This document shows positions 44,781 through 56,161 of a stretch of DNA of 64,000 nucleotides, one piece after another; the stretch's first letter is position 1, and each line of letters starts with the position of its first letter. The notes beneath the pieces were generated by a model, which did not search any database, was not told where the DNA came from, and was given only the letters and a program-made list of their open reading frames with translations. The stretch is from Hydractinia symbiolongicarpus. Lineage: Eukaryota > Cnidaria > Hydrozoa > Anthoathecata > Hydractiniidae. The stretch is from the NCBI RefSeq assembly GCF_029227915.1, contig NC_079879.1, positions 34,476,501-34,540,500 on the forward strand, given 5' to 3'. The position numbers and the translations under genes are program-made.

Positions 44781-44801
44781 GAGGGGGGGGGGGGGGGGGG
44801 G
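44781..44801. repeat. poly-G run
   Basis: About 18 consecutive G inside a GC-richer patch (TTAGGTGCGCGCTTACTCGA before, TTGGCGCCTAATCG after). TAGGTGCGC and GGCGCCTA flank it in inverted form, so the run may sit in a hairpin or at an element centre. Confidence 0.8.
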
Positions 44802-45135
44802 CTTAATAATTGCTTGGCGCCTAATCGGATCATTACAATATGTGGCTTTACCCTTTTATCTCGGCGGCGAAGTTTAGTACATTTTTATCACACTGGATTC
44901 GAATCATTGTTATTGCTCATTTCACTGGATGAATCGATTCTCTACTATTTTCTCCCGTAAACGAAAAGCTGATGTTGTGTCTTCCTGATATAAAGTTAAG
45001 GGAAAAAAACCTTTGACTTTAGCGGTTTTTATTGAAATATGGCTTTTAATTAAGATGAGAAAGAAGCTGTTGTTGCTGAATTTTTTCAAGCAGAAATGAA
45101 GTAAAATAAACAAACTATTTTATTTGTTTCCCAAT

Positions 45136-45179
45136 ATCCTAAAGTTGTTGGGATTTATAAATCCCAACACCTTTAGGAT
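45136..45179. repeat. near-perfect 44-bp palindrome
   Basis: ATCCTAAAG.TGTTGGGATTTA is followed directly by its reverse complement TAAATCCCAACACCTTTAGGAT, with one mismatch pair. It has no loop. It could be a strong hairpin in RNA or DNA, or the fused ends of a transposon. Confidence 0.8.
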
Positions 45180-46017
45180 GAATTGAAAGGACGCTGTGTT
45201 TTAAAGTTCTTATATTACAATACGTATTTTTTCTTTGTGTTTGTAGAGTTAGTTAGCCAGAATTTAGATACTTTATGCAAGGACATTTTTCTTTCCTCTT
45301 TTCAGCGAAATAAACAAACAAGCAAACAATTTACATTATGCGTATTTCGCAACGTAGCTAAGAATTTGTGTGTCGTATAATTTATTGCGCTTTAACTGGA
45401 CAATGTTGTATTAACATATAATCTTCCAACTTCTTGAAAAATATAAAGTTTATGTTTTTTATTTTATTTTTTCACATGCGCTATCAAAAAAGCAAAACTC
45501 ATACTTAATTTTGCTTTCTTTCTGGGTATTCTTTTCAAATAAGTTCTCACGCGCTGAGGAAATCCACTTGTGAAAAGAAACCCGGAGTAATCAGAATGTT
45601 TATAGAGATGGAATGTTTGATAAAATTTTAAAGCATGCAGAAAGTTTGACGACCTACACAGGCCATTTTTTCCTCTATTGACACACTGTGTTCTAATTAG
45701 TTTGAACTTGTTTGAATTTTATCCCGCCCTACTCAAATACAAGATTTTACGAGCATCCAAGTGCTGGAAACGCAGCTAATTACTTTTTTATTAATATCTG
45801 GATCGGTATTATATCGACATATTATTTGCAGGAACGCGTGGACTGAAATGTTTTTTCTTTTTAAGATGCGGTGGTATTTTTTGTTTGTTTGTTTTTTTTA
45901 ATTTAAATTCCCTGAGTTATGTCTTTGTATGTTTACAGCATGGAAATTAGTTTGTATTAAATAAACCAATCTACAACTGTAATTTTATCTTTTAGAATAA
46001 TAAAAGTAGTATTTAAA

Positions 46018-49000
46018 ATGGAGTCAAAGGAGCCACTTCCACCCAGCTATGCAGACTCACAAAATCAGCCACAGTATCCCCCGACACAAGCAGAGTATCC
46101 TCCAGCACAAGGGCAGTATCCTCCAGCTCAAGGACAGTACCCCCCTATGCAGGGTAACTACCCACCTCCTCAAGGACAGTATCCGCCACAACAGCCACCC
46201 CCAGGAGCTTACCCAGAGAAGCAAGGACAATATCCACCACAACAACCAGGAGGATATTACCCACCACCAACAATGATGCAGGTGAGATTTGCATATATTT
46301 TTCATGACCTAATTGATGCTCTTCCTTAAATCACATTTTGTTTTGATAATAACGTAATCAGGTTCTTTTTGATTTACTTAAAATTATGGCATTAAAAAGT
46401 GTTATTTGGCTACGATGTTTAATACAGTTGCACAAGGTAAGGTGAAATTCCTAAAAATACAATATATTTCAGAAATTATTCAAAAGTTGGAGGAATATAT
46501 CAGATATTAATTATAGATCTCAAAAGGAAAAAAGCGCACATCTTAATTGGGAAAGAAGCAGTACTAAAACTTCCTAGTAATTCGACATTTTCAGTTTAGT
46601 AATTTTTAAAATTTATTTTGCATTTTATCACACAACGATTTGGTAGTGACTGCAAATGAAACGTTTTAAAAGAAACAAGAAGCCCTGGGGGCTCTAAGAA
46701 TTTCCGCTCGCTGCCAAAATATTTGATGACAACCTGCTAATTACAACAAACGCAAACAAAACGAAACGTGTCATAATAAACTCACATTTTAAAAGAAATT
46801 GCTAACAAAAAAATACAGCCTATCATTTATGGTTGAAAACGGCATTTAGTTGACAAAAAATCAAAATTTTGATGTGACCATCATTTTCAGCATACTTTTT
46901 TTATTAACTGTGCCAATTTTTGTCGAAAATAAAGTAGTTTTAATTTTTGGACCAATTTTGGCCTAAAATGACATTTAAGGTGGCAAAAAATCAAAATTTT
47001 GATCTCACCACCATGTTCAGCATACTTTATTTGTTTACTGTGCCAAGTTTTGTTGAAAATAAAGTAGTTTTAATTTTTGGACCAATTTTGGCCTAAAATG
47101 ACATTTAAGGTGGCAAAAAACCAAAATTTTGATGCCACCATCATGTTCAGCATACTTTTTTATTAACTGTGCCAAATTTTGTCAAAAATAAAGTAGTTTT
47201 AATTTTTGGACCAATTTTGGCATAAAATGACATTTAGGTGACAAAAACCAAAATTATGTCACCATTATGTTCAGCATACTTTTTTTGTTAACTGTGCCAA
47301 ATTTTGTCAAAAACGAATACCAATTTTGGCCTGAAACGTCATTTAGATGACTTCCCAGTACTTCGGGAGCTTGGGTACGTTTAAATCTGTGACGTTGCAA
47401 TTGACCATTTGGGACAGGGTTAGTTAGTTAGTTAGTCAGTTATCTATCCTCCTCTCAGAGAAACGTGAAATCCCAGGGTCGATTTTTTCTCAAAAAATGC
47501 TCCGAAAGAAAAAAACGACGGTTTTAAAGAATTTCCTACGCCTTCGGGCGCGGAAATTCAATAAATTAAATCAATTAAATCATTTCCCAGATATTCAAAT
47601 TACGTTATTTCATCACGTGTTTTGTTTCAGCAAATTAATAATGTAAACATAAGGTTTTAAAGTAACTATTTTAACCAAGCAATTACACTTCCTATGCCTT
47701 AATCTGATATTCTAATCAAATGTCTCATTATGTGTTTACTCTAGCCAAATAAAAATGTAAACTAACTTTTTGTAAACACTTCTCTATAATAACAATAGCC
47801 GAACTCTGTCTGTTTGTGCGCAAAAGGGTTACCGATATTCCTTTGACCTTTCCGATTTTTTAGAAAGGTTTACCTGTACACGACAGCGTCACGACTAATT
47901 TGTGAACTTTCTTGAGAATTTATTTCTGAAAATAAAAGATTTTGACCCACTGTTGTAAGAGGATGTGGTAGCAGCAGGTTGAAATTTATGAATTTTTTTT
48001 TTTTTGAGCTAAAGTTTTTTTTTGGAAAATTATGCCTCACCCACAACACTAAAAGGTGTGTTCTCTTTACCCGATTTACGACATACTTTATGCTTGTATT
48101 AAAGCGCTCCGCTTAAGGTGGTTTTCAACACCAGGACACAAAATTAATTGTGTCTTACTCCGACGAGTCTATTTAACAAAAACCGTATTCTGTTTGTTCA
48201 AATTGCTCGTAGTTTCATTCCAGGTCGCCTTGCAGTGTAAATACATTGCTGACGGATGACCCAGTGGATGTTCTACTGGTCTCTATATTAATAACACCCG
48301 TATTTTGTCCGGCTTTCCGCAAAAAAACGTCGTGCTACAGAAACAAGAAATGCGACATTTACAGGACGGGCAACCCTGTGAATTTAGTTAATAATGACTA
48401 GTCTTAATTCAAATTTGCGTTTGTGAGTCCAAGTTGAAGCTGAGAGTAGCGACGGGTGAATAGCCGTGAATTTTTACACTCTTACCACTAGTGAAATAGA
48501 AATAAAGGATTTAAAATAGTTTTTTCTTGAAACATTTCCAGTGAAAGTAACAGATGCCCAACCAAAATAATCCATCAATTTTGCTAGGTGGTAAAAATGT
48601 TATCTGATTAAAATTTTAAACTGACAAAATAAATACTGACGGACTGTATATGCTCTGACAGGGTAACAACAGGTTGTAACTTTGCTCTTATCTCAGCTAA
48701 AGTCGCGGGAAAGTTATATTTTTGAAAATACATTATGTCGCTTAAATGTATCCCTAGCCTACTTTCTATAATAATCTGTAGTAATGTATAAAGGACGGGT
48801 GAAGTCGTGGATTTATCTGCGAACCACCGACTAGTCTACATAATGATAGTCTTCATTTGTCCGTGAACTAATTAAAAAACCGGGGGATTTGTAATCAGAA
48901 ACGTCATTAAAATTGCACCTATAATTGTTGTAATAATCCCCGTCCAAGAAAATTTAAATACTTTATGTAAACAAGCGGGCATAATGCTTGAAACAACAAT

Positions 49001-50392
49001 GCTGGAAATATAATCTCTCTAATACTTTTTTATGATAAATTAACAATTTATAAACCTGAGCATTAAGAGTAACAACGCTAAATGTTATAAATATTGAACT
49101 GCACTTAAAAATATCAGGTATATTTAAATCTTTTTCCGTTATTTTTTTAACATACTTATAATTTTTGTTTAGAATACCAATAACACCACTGTCGTAACTG
49201 TCCAAGCGCAACCAGCTCCACAAGTTCACTGCGTGGCTGTTGACAATCATTCTGGTTTAGCTTGGTTCTCCTGTCTGTGTTGTTGCTGGCCGATTGGTAT
49301 TGCTGCTATTGTTAAATCGAACGAGGTGAGCAGACTTTTCCCTCTCATAAGTTGTCTTACCTTATTGGTACATCTGCGCTTTCGCATAAAAACAGTTTGT
49401 TACTGCGCGAAACAGTTTACACTAAAACCAGTATTATATTACTGTGTTCTTGTTATATGAGGGAAAAGTTAAACATAACACATGCGAAACACGTTTATAT
49501 CTCTATTGCGCAAAAATTAATACGTGTGAAAATCTTCAGATGATTTAAACAACATCCGCTGAAACACAATATGTTGATGATTTGTAACAAAGATTACCAA
49601 GAAAATAGTTTGTGCACGTCGCGGCAGCTTACAAATTTAAATGTTTAAAAAAAAATAAACTGCAGCGACGTAAATACAACTAATATTTAAAGCCACACAT
49701 TGCGTCAAAACTAATACTCTTTAGACGAGTGATTCTCTTTAGGTACTTTTTAAAGATAAAACCAATACTCAAATCATTTATCTTTATTTGTACTATTATA
49801 CCTGTATGTAATCGTATGCCTATTAAAAGTTATAAAGATAGGGCTATACAAAGAGGCTGCGGACACTTCACTACATACTTCCACCTATGTCCCTCACTCT
49901 CCCACAGGTATAATAGTGATAAGTCATATTGTGTCTTGTTATTTGATTTATTGTTAGGTGCTGGTGTGACATAAATATCAAAATCGTCAAATGGAATCGA
50001 AATATTTCTACTTTTGTAAATTACTTATCAAAAACTTATTTAAAACAAAGTTAATTCTAAATATCCGTAAGAGGTGCCATTATTCCGCCTCTTGGTTGCA
50101 ACAAAAACAAAGGTGATAATAGCCAACAATATATCAGCGAATACCTTTGAACAAAATGAAACCAATGGAGGGTGTTAATGACCTGCACTACCTCCGCAGC
50201 TATTAGAGAGAACTGTGAGAATTATGCTTTATTATATTTTAGGTTAACAACGCCATAGCAGCAGGAGACTTCGTTCGAGCCCAGCGAGCGTCGGCAGATG
50301 CACGGAAATACGCTATTATTGCCATCATAATTGGTTTAATTGCTGTCCCTACGATTATTGTCATAAACGTTTTGCGTGCGTCAAGTGCATAA
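46018..50392 (+). CDS. CD225/dispanin-family (IFITM-like) proline-rich membrane protein
   Basis: Three exons, 46018-46281, 49173-49325 and 50243-50392, join in phase 0 with GTGAG donors and TTTAG acceptors to encode 188 residues. Exon 1 (88 residues) is a Pro/Gln/Tyr-rich cytoplasmic tail of QYPPAQG-type repeats with a PPSY motif (residues 8-11), a WW-domain ligand form. Exon 2 ends in the CD225 hallmark LAWFSCLCCCWPIGIAAIVK: a re-entrant or membrane helix with a cysteine cluster typical of palmitoylation. Exon 3 starts NNAIAAGDFVRAQRASADAR, the conserved CD225 intracellular loop, then a transmembrane helix (YAIIAIIIGLIAVPTIIVI). Family members sit in plasma or endosomal membranes and affect fusion and trafficking. 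An acceptor-like TTTTAG 23 bp before the ATG suggests a 5' UTR intron. Confidence 0.9.
46680..47560. repeat. composite repeat in CD225-gene intron 1
   Basis: The unit starts CCTGGGGGCTCTAAGAATTTCCGC (46685) and ends near TTCGGGCGCGGAAATTC (47545); GAATTTCCGC and GCGGAAATTC are inverted ends. Within it lies the 130-bp tandem array. It is probably a non-autonomous element inserted in the intron. Confidence 0.5.
46828..47345. repeat. tandem repeat, four units of about 130 bp
   Basis: The marker ACCAATTTTGGC recurs at 46951, 47081, 47210 and 47319, so the periods are 130, 129 and 109 bp. Each unit also carries AAAATTTTGAT, TTCAGCATAC and ACTGTGCCAA. The last unit is shortened by a deletion. Confidence 0.9.
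47781..48279 (+). mobile_element. hairpin-CTAG family element (Helitron-like), copy 1
   Basis: It starts TCTCTATAATAACAATAGCC like the copies at 15261 and 50622. It ends with the degenerate hairpin block GACGGATGACCCAGTGGATG and TTCTACTGG, directly followed by the start of copy 2. The final CTAG is missing, apparently because copy 2 joined there. Confidence 0.5.
48280..48401 (+). mobile_element. hairpin-CTAG family element, copy 2
   Basis: It starts TCTCTATATTAATAACACCC, ends ACAGGACGGGCAACCCTGTG with a decayed hairpin, then CTAG followed by T. It is 122 bp with no ORF. A further degenerate 3' end (GACGGGTGAATAGCCGTG... CTAG) lies at 48451-48491. Confidence 0.5.
48765..48834 (+). mobile_element. 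hairpin-CTAG family element, short copy
   Basis: A 70-bp copy holding only the two ends: TCTATAATAATC at the start, then AAGGACGGGTGAAGTCGTGG, a weak hairpin and CTAG followed by T. Confidence 0.45.
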
Positions 50393-50621
50393 TAATCAAA
50401 TTGAGCATGAATCTGAAACTTCAAACAGGATTAATTTCTTTTTTAGCTACCGATATTCACAAAGAAAATGTCTGCGCGTCAAAACAAAAGCAGATATAAG
50501 TTTTCTAGCATTAGGCGCACAAGCAACTAATATTTGTCTCGCATTTCTGTTTCTTTTTAATAGATAACTTTTTTAAATAATTAAATATGTCGTCTTAAAA
50601 TTTGCAAAATCAAACACCTTA
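50393..50621. other. 3' flank of the CD225 gene
   Basis: Probable 3' UTR or downstream sequence. No canonical AATAAA lies close to the stop, and a cleavage site could not be assigned. Confidence 0.3.
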
Positions 50622-50810
50622 TCTCTTTAATAATAGCCGTCGTCTGTCTGTCTGTCTGTGTGTACGCGAAAGCCATGTCCTGTAACGGAAACACGAAATT
50701 TTTAAAATGCGCACCAATACCAAATGCGATATACATCGGTCCCCTTTGTTGCAACGGGTTGATTTATAGGACGGGCGACCCCGTGGATTTTTCCACGGGC
50801 TAACGACTAT
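50622..50810 (+). mobile_element. hairpin-CTAG family element, best-preserved copy
   Basis: It starts TCTCTTTAATAATAGCCGTC after an A, followed by a (GTCT)n tract and ACGCGAAAGCCATG. It ends ATAGGACGGGCGACCCCGTG, then GATTTTTCCACGGGCTAACG and CTAT. CCCGTGG-ATTTTT-CCACGGG is a perfect 7-bp hairpin about 7 bp from the end. A 5' TC, a 3' hairpin and a CTRR-like end are the signature of non-autonomous Helitrons. The outermost bases TAATAG.CG / CG.CTATTA are also inverted repeats, so a MITE is the alternative. Confidence 0.6.
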
Positions 50811-50819
50811 TATAGGATA

Positions 50820-53800
50820 TTAACATTTCACTTAATCAACGCAGTTTTGAATTTCGCGTGTTTATTAAATGGTCGTTCATTTCAATTAATGTAGTCTTAA
50901 TTAACACGAGTAATTAAGGATGCATTAATTAAGTTACATGGTAAATAAATTTACGTTAATTTTTTGAAATTTAATAATATTTTCACATTAGAGTCGTTAT
51001 TATTGTAGCTGACAAATGCGCATAAGAAAGTAGATTTAAAATATTTTTGTACTGTCTTGTTCTTCCATACATTTTATTTTTTTCATTGTTAACCCTTTCA
51101 GTACAGTGAGGTCGCGTACTTTCAAAAATTTAACAATTTGCTTTGCAAGTTTCGCTGCGTAACCTTGATTCGCAATCAAGATGACTCGTCCGGCGTGTCA
51201 CGGATACTGAATCAATAAACTGCAGCTATGTCTGTGGCGTATATACTGCAAACAAGATATACGCTTATCTATGGAGCTGTGGGACTGGCTGTTATGAATA
51301 TGATTAAAGTATGTTGGGTCTTAGAGATTAATGAATGTATAAACAAAAAAACCGACACCTACCTGTAAAATGATAGCTAATAAGGATTCTATTAGTTGCC
51401 AAAGAGAGAAACTTAATCATCCAGAAAGCATCCTGCTTTAAAGTGTTCATTTGCTTGCAAGAGGTTTTGGTATACTTTATTGACATTAGTACATCAAGAT
51501 ATTTAGGTGAGCAACTAATACCATTGATAATTGCCAACTCTCTAGCGAGATCACAACGAAACAGTCAGCACTGGAGCGCATTGTGAGGAGGTTTGGTATT
51601 TTTCGCTTACATGGTTTTTAACTTGTACAATATTCGAAAGTGACGATCCTGCAGTTTTAACACGTTGTAGCCAGAATTTCATGAAAGTAAATTTTTTATA
51701 ATTGGAATTAACCGATCGTGTAAGACACAACTGAAACTGTTTTTTGGAGATATTCCCCATTTGTCTTTCTTTGGACCTGCAACACACAAGAGCACATCTG
51801 TAGCTCCTTTAGATAGTGTGCAGATATTTCCTGATATGAAACATGCAATGAACGTTACATTTGATGGTATTTGAAAAGTTTTCCTGTAGCATGAAAAAAG
51901 AGGAAAGAACTTTCAGGTTGTGAAAGACTCTGAAACCTTCATTTTCTACCTTTGACAGAACTCTAAAGAAACTAGAAATGAGTAAGTAGGAATATCAAAA
52001 AATATTCCAAATCTCATGGATATGTAAATGCGTCCGCTACTGCCATTGACGTCGATAATATTTCTCTATTTGAGTTTTTGTTTTGCTCTGAGATTTTTTT
52101 TTTGATTTTACACACGGGACAAATATCCACAAAGTCTACTAAGTCAGTATTCCATGTAGTTTGTATTGTGGCAAAACAGCTATATTTAGAGAATTCACGT
52201 AGCAATAAAATTAATTCCATGTTAAGGTTTTGGTGTTGCAATTCGACTGCATTTTTGCCATTGCGCAAAAAAGTTCACAAGTCTTTTATTAGTGCACTTT
52301 GTCAAAAATTTCAGATTTTGTGAGCCATGCAAGTGCAGGCTAAAATAAGAACTAATACGTTCTAACAAGTTTATATATAATATTTCTCTCTTCTTTTTAT
52401 CAATATTGACCTGATGAAAACTCTAAAGCGACCATTTCCACGTTTATAATACACTTTGGTATGCATCCGAATAGATGGTAGTTTAGAAAGTTTTCAACTT
52501 ATAAAAAGTTACAAAAAAACAAAAATTATCATGATGTCATAATACAAAAAGTATCTTGACACACAAAAATTACTACTATCTCAATTTTAGATACATAACG
52601 CCTTCTCTGTCTCCTCGAGGACTCGACCCTTTCCTTCCTGTTCACACGTTTCTAGTAGCAATACGATCTTTGATACCGGACGCTGGTATACGGTTCGTGT
52701 TGACGTTTAAACAAATACACTTAACCGTCGTCGATTCATTTTTTTGAAAAGGGTCGATTTTAATGATTTTAACATCACATTTGTTGCTCGGATGCTGCAT
52801 TCTACTCCAACATCCTTTACTGTACCTGCATCTTTGTTGAATTCTTCATTTGGTGCCTTTCCAATCGTCAATTTCATGATAAGTAAAGATTTGTGGTAGG
52901 AGAACTAGACTGTCACTATCTATAACAGTTTCTACAGACCAAGATCTGCTATTAAATATCGCTTATACTTCTGTTAGAAAGGTCGAAAGCATTCATCTTT
53001 CACACTTTGACTGTGGTTGTTAAGTAGTGACAATAAAATTAAACAACAAGATCTTATTTGTCGCGCCCAGAAACCACCCGTATGACTTGCTTGAGGAGTG
53101 TTGAGGTCCTAACCAATCCAAGCTGTGTTGTTTCTCAAAAGACATTCAGCAATATTCTGTTGGTTCATTTCTTTAACAGACTTTTTTTTTCTACATAAGC
53201 GCCTACCAGATTTATCCCATTGTCTGATCGTTATCGACGTACATCTTCTGTTAATAAAACAACGTAGAGCTATGAAGGATTTTCCTCGAGACTGTTTATA
53301 CTTCTCAAATGAATTGGTCGACTATAAAACCAGGTCCGTAGCGTTTAAGTTCGTTTCTTTCTTCTTTCATAAAAAGGGAGCGAACATGTCTACCCCTGAC
53401 TGCGTAAAAAGTACAGCTCACAAACATCGCGATGAAAATAAGTCCGTCATTCATTGTTCACCGAATCGTCCTTGAAGCTTCCTGCATGTACCACACTCGA
53501 AGGTTTCATTTCGAACACGAGAGCTTGCTTTGCATTTATAACCAGGGAAGGGGGGATTTCGTAAAGCAGAAAGTAAGGATAATTTTTTTTTTGAACCTAA
53601 CACTTGGGACATCATCTATTTTATTATCGTCGTTTAAGTAGAAAAAATATTGAGCGGAAGGACTTGTGCGCAGGTGGGTCAAAAGCTGGGCGAAAATACA
53701 AGTTTTCTGCAAACATAACAAAAAACAGAAAATTTAATTGCAAACAACCTCATTAATTGGGAGGGGTGTGGGTGGAAAAAAATGGGAATAGAAATATAGA

Positions 53801-53880
53801 GAGCATGGATGTTTCGAGAAAAAGCGTTGTTTTATTCAGGTAAAACATGTCATGACAATGCAACATTGTCTTTATTTTTT
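50820..53880. other. region without a clear gene
   Basis: Minus-strand frames at 51328-51537, 51551-51787 and 52014-52268 have fairly even composition (for example VDFVDICPVCKIKK with a Cys pair, and NVMLKSLKSTLF near 52760). They may be scraps of one decayed gene or element, but no motif or splice structure supports that. The rest is AT-rich. Confidence 0.3.
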
Positions 53881-53887
53881 TTTTTCA

Positions 53888-54062
53888 GACTGTAGTTGCC
53901 GCTCGATATGTGAAATCCTAGATAAGTGGAACTTTCACGTAGTGGAATCGTTTTTCTCAGTTCCTTGGATTTGCCTTATTAAACTCTCGTAAATTCTTTC
54001 AATAAGTGAAACTCCGGATAAGTACAACATTGGCTTATTGGAACCATTTTTTAATCCCTTAA
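53888..54062. repeat. possible pogo/Tigger-like terminal fragment
   Basis: CTGTAGTTGCCGCTCGATAT, then AATCCTAGATAAGTGGAACT, and later TTCAATAAGTGAAACTCCGG with ATAAGTACAACAT resemble, from memory, the AT-rich ends of pogo/Tigger transposons (repeated AAGTGGAAC words). A matching opposite end was not found. Confidence 0.3.
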
Positions 54063-54544
54063 GCCAAATCACACTCTGACTGAAAATTTTGCACGATTTT
54101 TAAGACAAATTTGAGAATTCTAACAACGTATTTCTACATTCGAATCAAGGATTTTCTAAAACTAGCACATGCGTGATGATGTCCTGCCCAACTGAGAACC
54201 CACCCGGATTTAAGACGGGCCGTCCAATCTGTGAACCAGGTCCCCAAATTTTGACCCGTTGACCCATCGCTGGACACGACCGTCCAGTCTTAAGACGTGG
54301 TAGTTCTAACTACGAACGGGGAAATTAAAGTTCTCAAAAAAGTTGACTGTCACACTTGAATCATGATTGATGCTTTTGTGAGCAGCACTCGTCAAGTTAA
54401 CAGACCTTAAAGAAATTTACATTTTGCTGAGCTGGATATAAAAATCTTGAAATAAAGAAATTTACATCATATATTACATGAAAGCAAAATATCAAATTTA
54501 AGAAAATATATTTGGTGTAACCTTACGTGAATTATTTTTATCGT

Positions 54545-54645
54545 TGACTTATTTTCGCGAGTCACAGGATTTGAAAAATTTCCCTTGGATTTATTTTTGC
54601 AAATCACAGGATTTGAAATATTTCCCTTGCATAAATTTTCGTGAA
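54545..54645. repeat. two tandem copies of a 51-bp unit
   Basis: AATCACAGGATTTGAAATAT with TTTCCCTTG and ATTTTTGC/TTTTCG recurs twice with few differences (about 54548 and 54599). It keeps a frame open in both directions; not a gene. Confidence 0.7.
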
Positions 54646-56161
54646 GAAGGACAACTAACAGAAAGAGGAAACAAAAAAAATTACTGTGGTAAATCATTCA
54701 ACGTCGATAGTCTTTGCAACACAAAACATTCACATTTCAACAACCTGGAAAGGGAGATCCAAGTCTATTTTAGATGTCCCATGCTCTAAGTATAGAAATG
54801 AATCAAGAACCCAGTGAAATCAAAGGACATAACACTTTTTCACAAGGAAAAAAAACAATAAACTCTTTGTCTGTAGCCCTAATAAAGTAATTTAAATTCA
54901 CTAATTGCAATGTAGATTTTTCCTGAGAAATTATGTTTATCAGACTTTTCAACTTTTTCACTTTGACTAAACTGCAACCCCTTTAGTTACATACCCCAAG
55001 CATGCCGATTTAATACGACACATGGCTGCACTGCACTTCATGTTTACCTAAGATTCACAAAAAACGGTCGTACTGCTGCCCTGGCATATCTGCACAATTA
55101 ATGCATAAACCGACAAACATTTTTCTCAGTGTCTGTGGTTTTTTTTTCGCGCCATCTCTATATAAAAGCGAAACACAACCTTGACAGGAAAAGCGTAAGC
55201 TACCCACCACAGCAATTAATTCTAAACCTTTTTTTAAAAACAGAAATATGCTACGCAAAACCAATAGTGCGCAAGGCAATGTGAAGGAATCTGGATTAAC
55301 ATTTTTGTTTACACAAATTGCGCTTTTGTGTTGACGCTTACAACACGAGTAGTACTTATGAGCTTACAACGCTGTTCTTTATGCGCAGGTTCCACAATGC
55401 TGTCGTAATTTTCGACAACAATCAGATACCGCGTCGGCATACTTTTCAGGCTTTTAAAGTTTTATTGTCAGTTTTGTAACACAAAAAGTTTGAAAATGAT
55501 AAAAAATAGTTTTTAGGTAACACTTGAACCTATTTGTGTTTATATCTTATTTTAACATTTGGTCCAGTCATGCGTTTTTTATTAAGACAATCGATTTGGA
55601 GAAAAAGGATTTGTAATCAACTTACAGATTTTTTTTTAGCTTTTAAAAAGAGCGCTGTACTCCTTTGATGGTACAAAACACTTACTATATAGAAACTTAG
55701 ATAATAATAACATGTCAATGGCGTGACTGTGCGACTGGTTCTTGCATGTTTATTTTTTTTAACCAATACGGGTTATGCATAGAATTACGCATGGGGCATC
55801 AAAAAGTATAAAAGAAATCGGATATTTTGAGAAGACAATATATTTGTTTGAAACCGTTCCATAGTAGTGATCACTGCGAATATCAAGATATATATTTTGA
55901 GATTCTGCTGCAATAAAGAACATGTAGGGTTAGTAAATATTATTATAGTTTGGATGGATTGTCAACAGAAAACAAGACTAGTTTGTCAACCTTCATCAGC
56001 TCGCAAAGAGCTAAAACGTTGGCGGTTACATGCTGTTCGAGAAAGAATTTATCTCATATAATACAGGTATATCATGCAGACAAAATAAAGATCAATGTAT
56101 TTACAAAATATGACATAAACAATATCACAGACGGAAATAAATAAAAATAGCCAATTCAGGA

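Larger units (their letters stand above)
43140..46000. other. gene-free region with simple repeats
   Basis: No gene recognised. It holds TAGCTAGC near 43325, a TATATA tract near 43858, a run of about 18 G at 44782-44800 and a 44-bp palindrome at 45136-45179. Several short frames lack any coding feature. Confidence 0.4.

Noticed and set aside
46057-46305. Trp/Leu-rich minus-strand ORF
   Set aside because: Antisense shadow of the Pro/Gln-rich first exon of the CD225 gene.
51328-52268. A minus-strand gene made of three neighbouring ORFs
   Set aside because: No shared motif, splice signals or recognisable domain; kept only as a note in the region entry.
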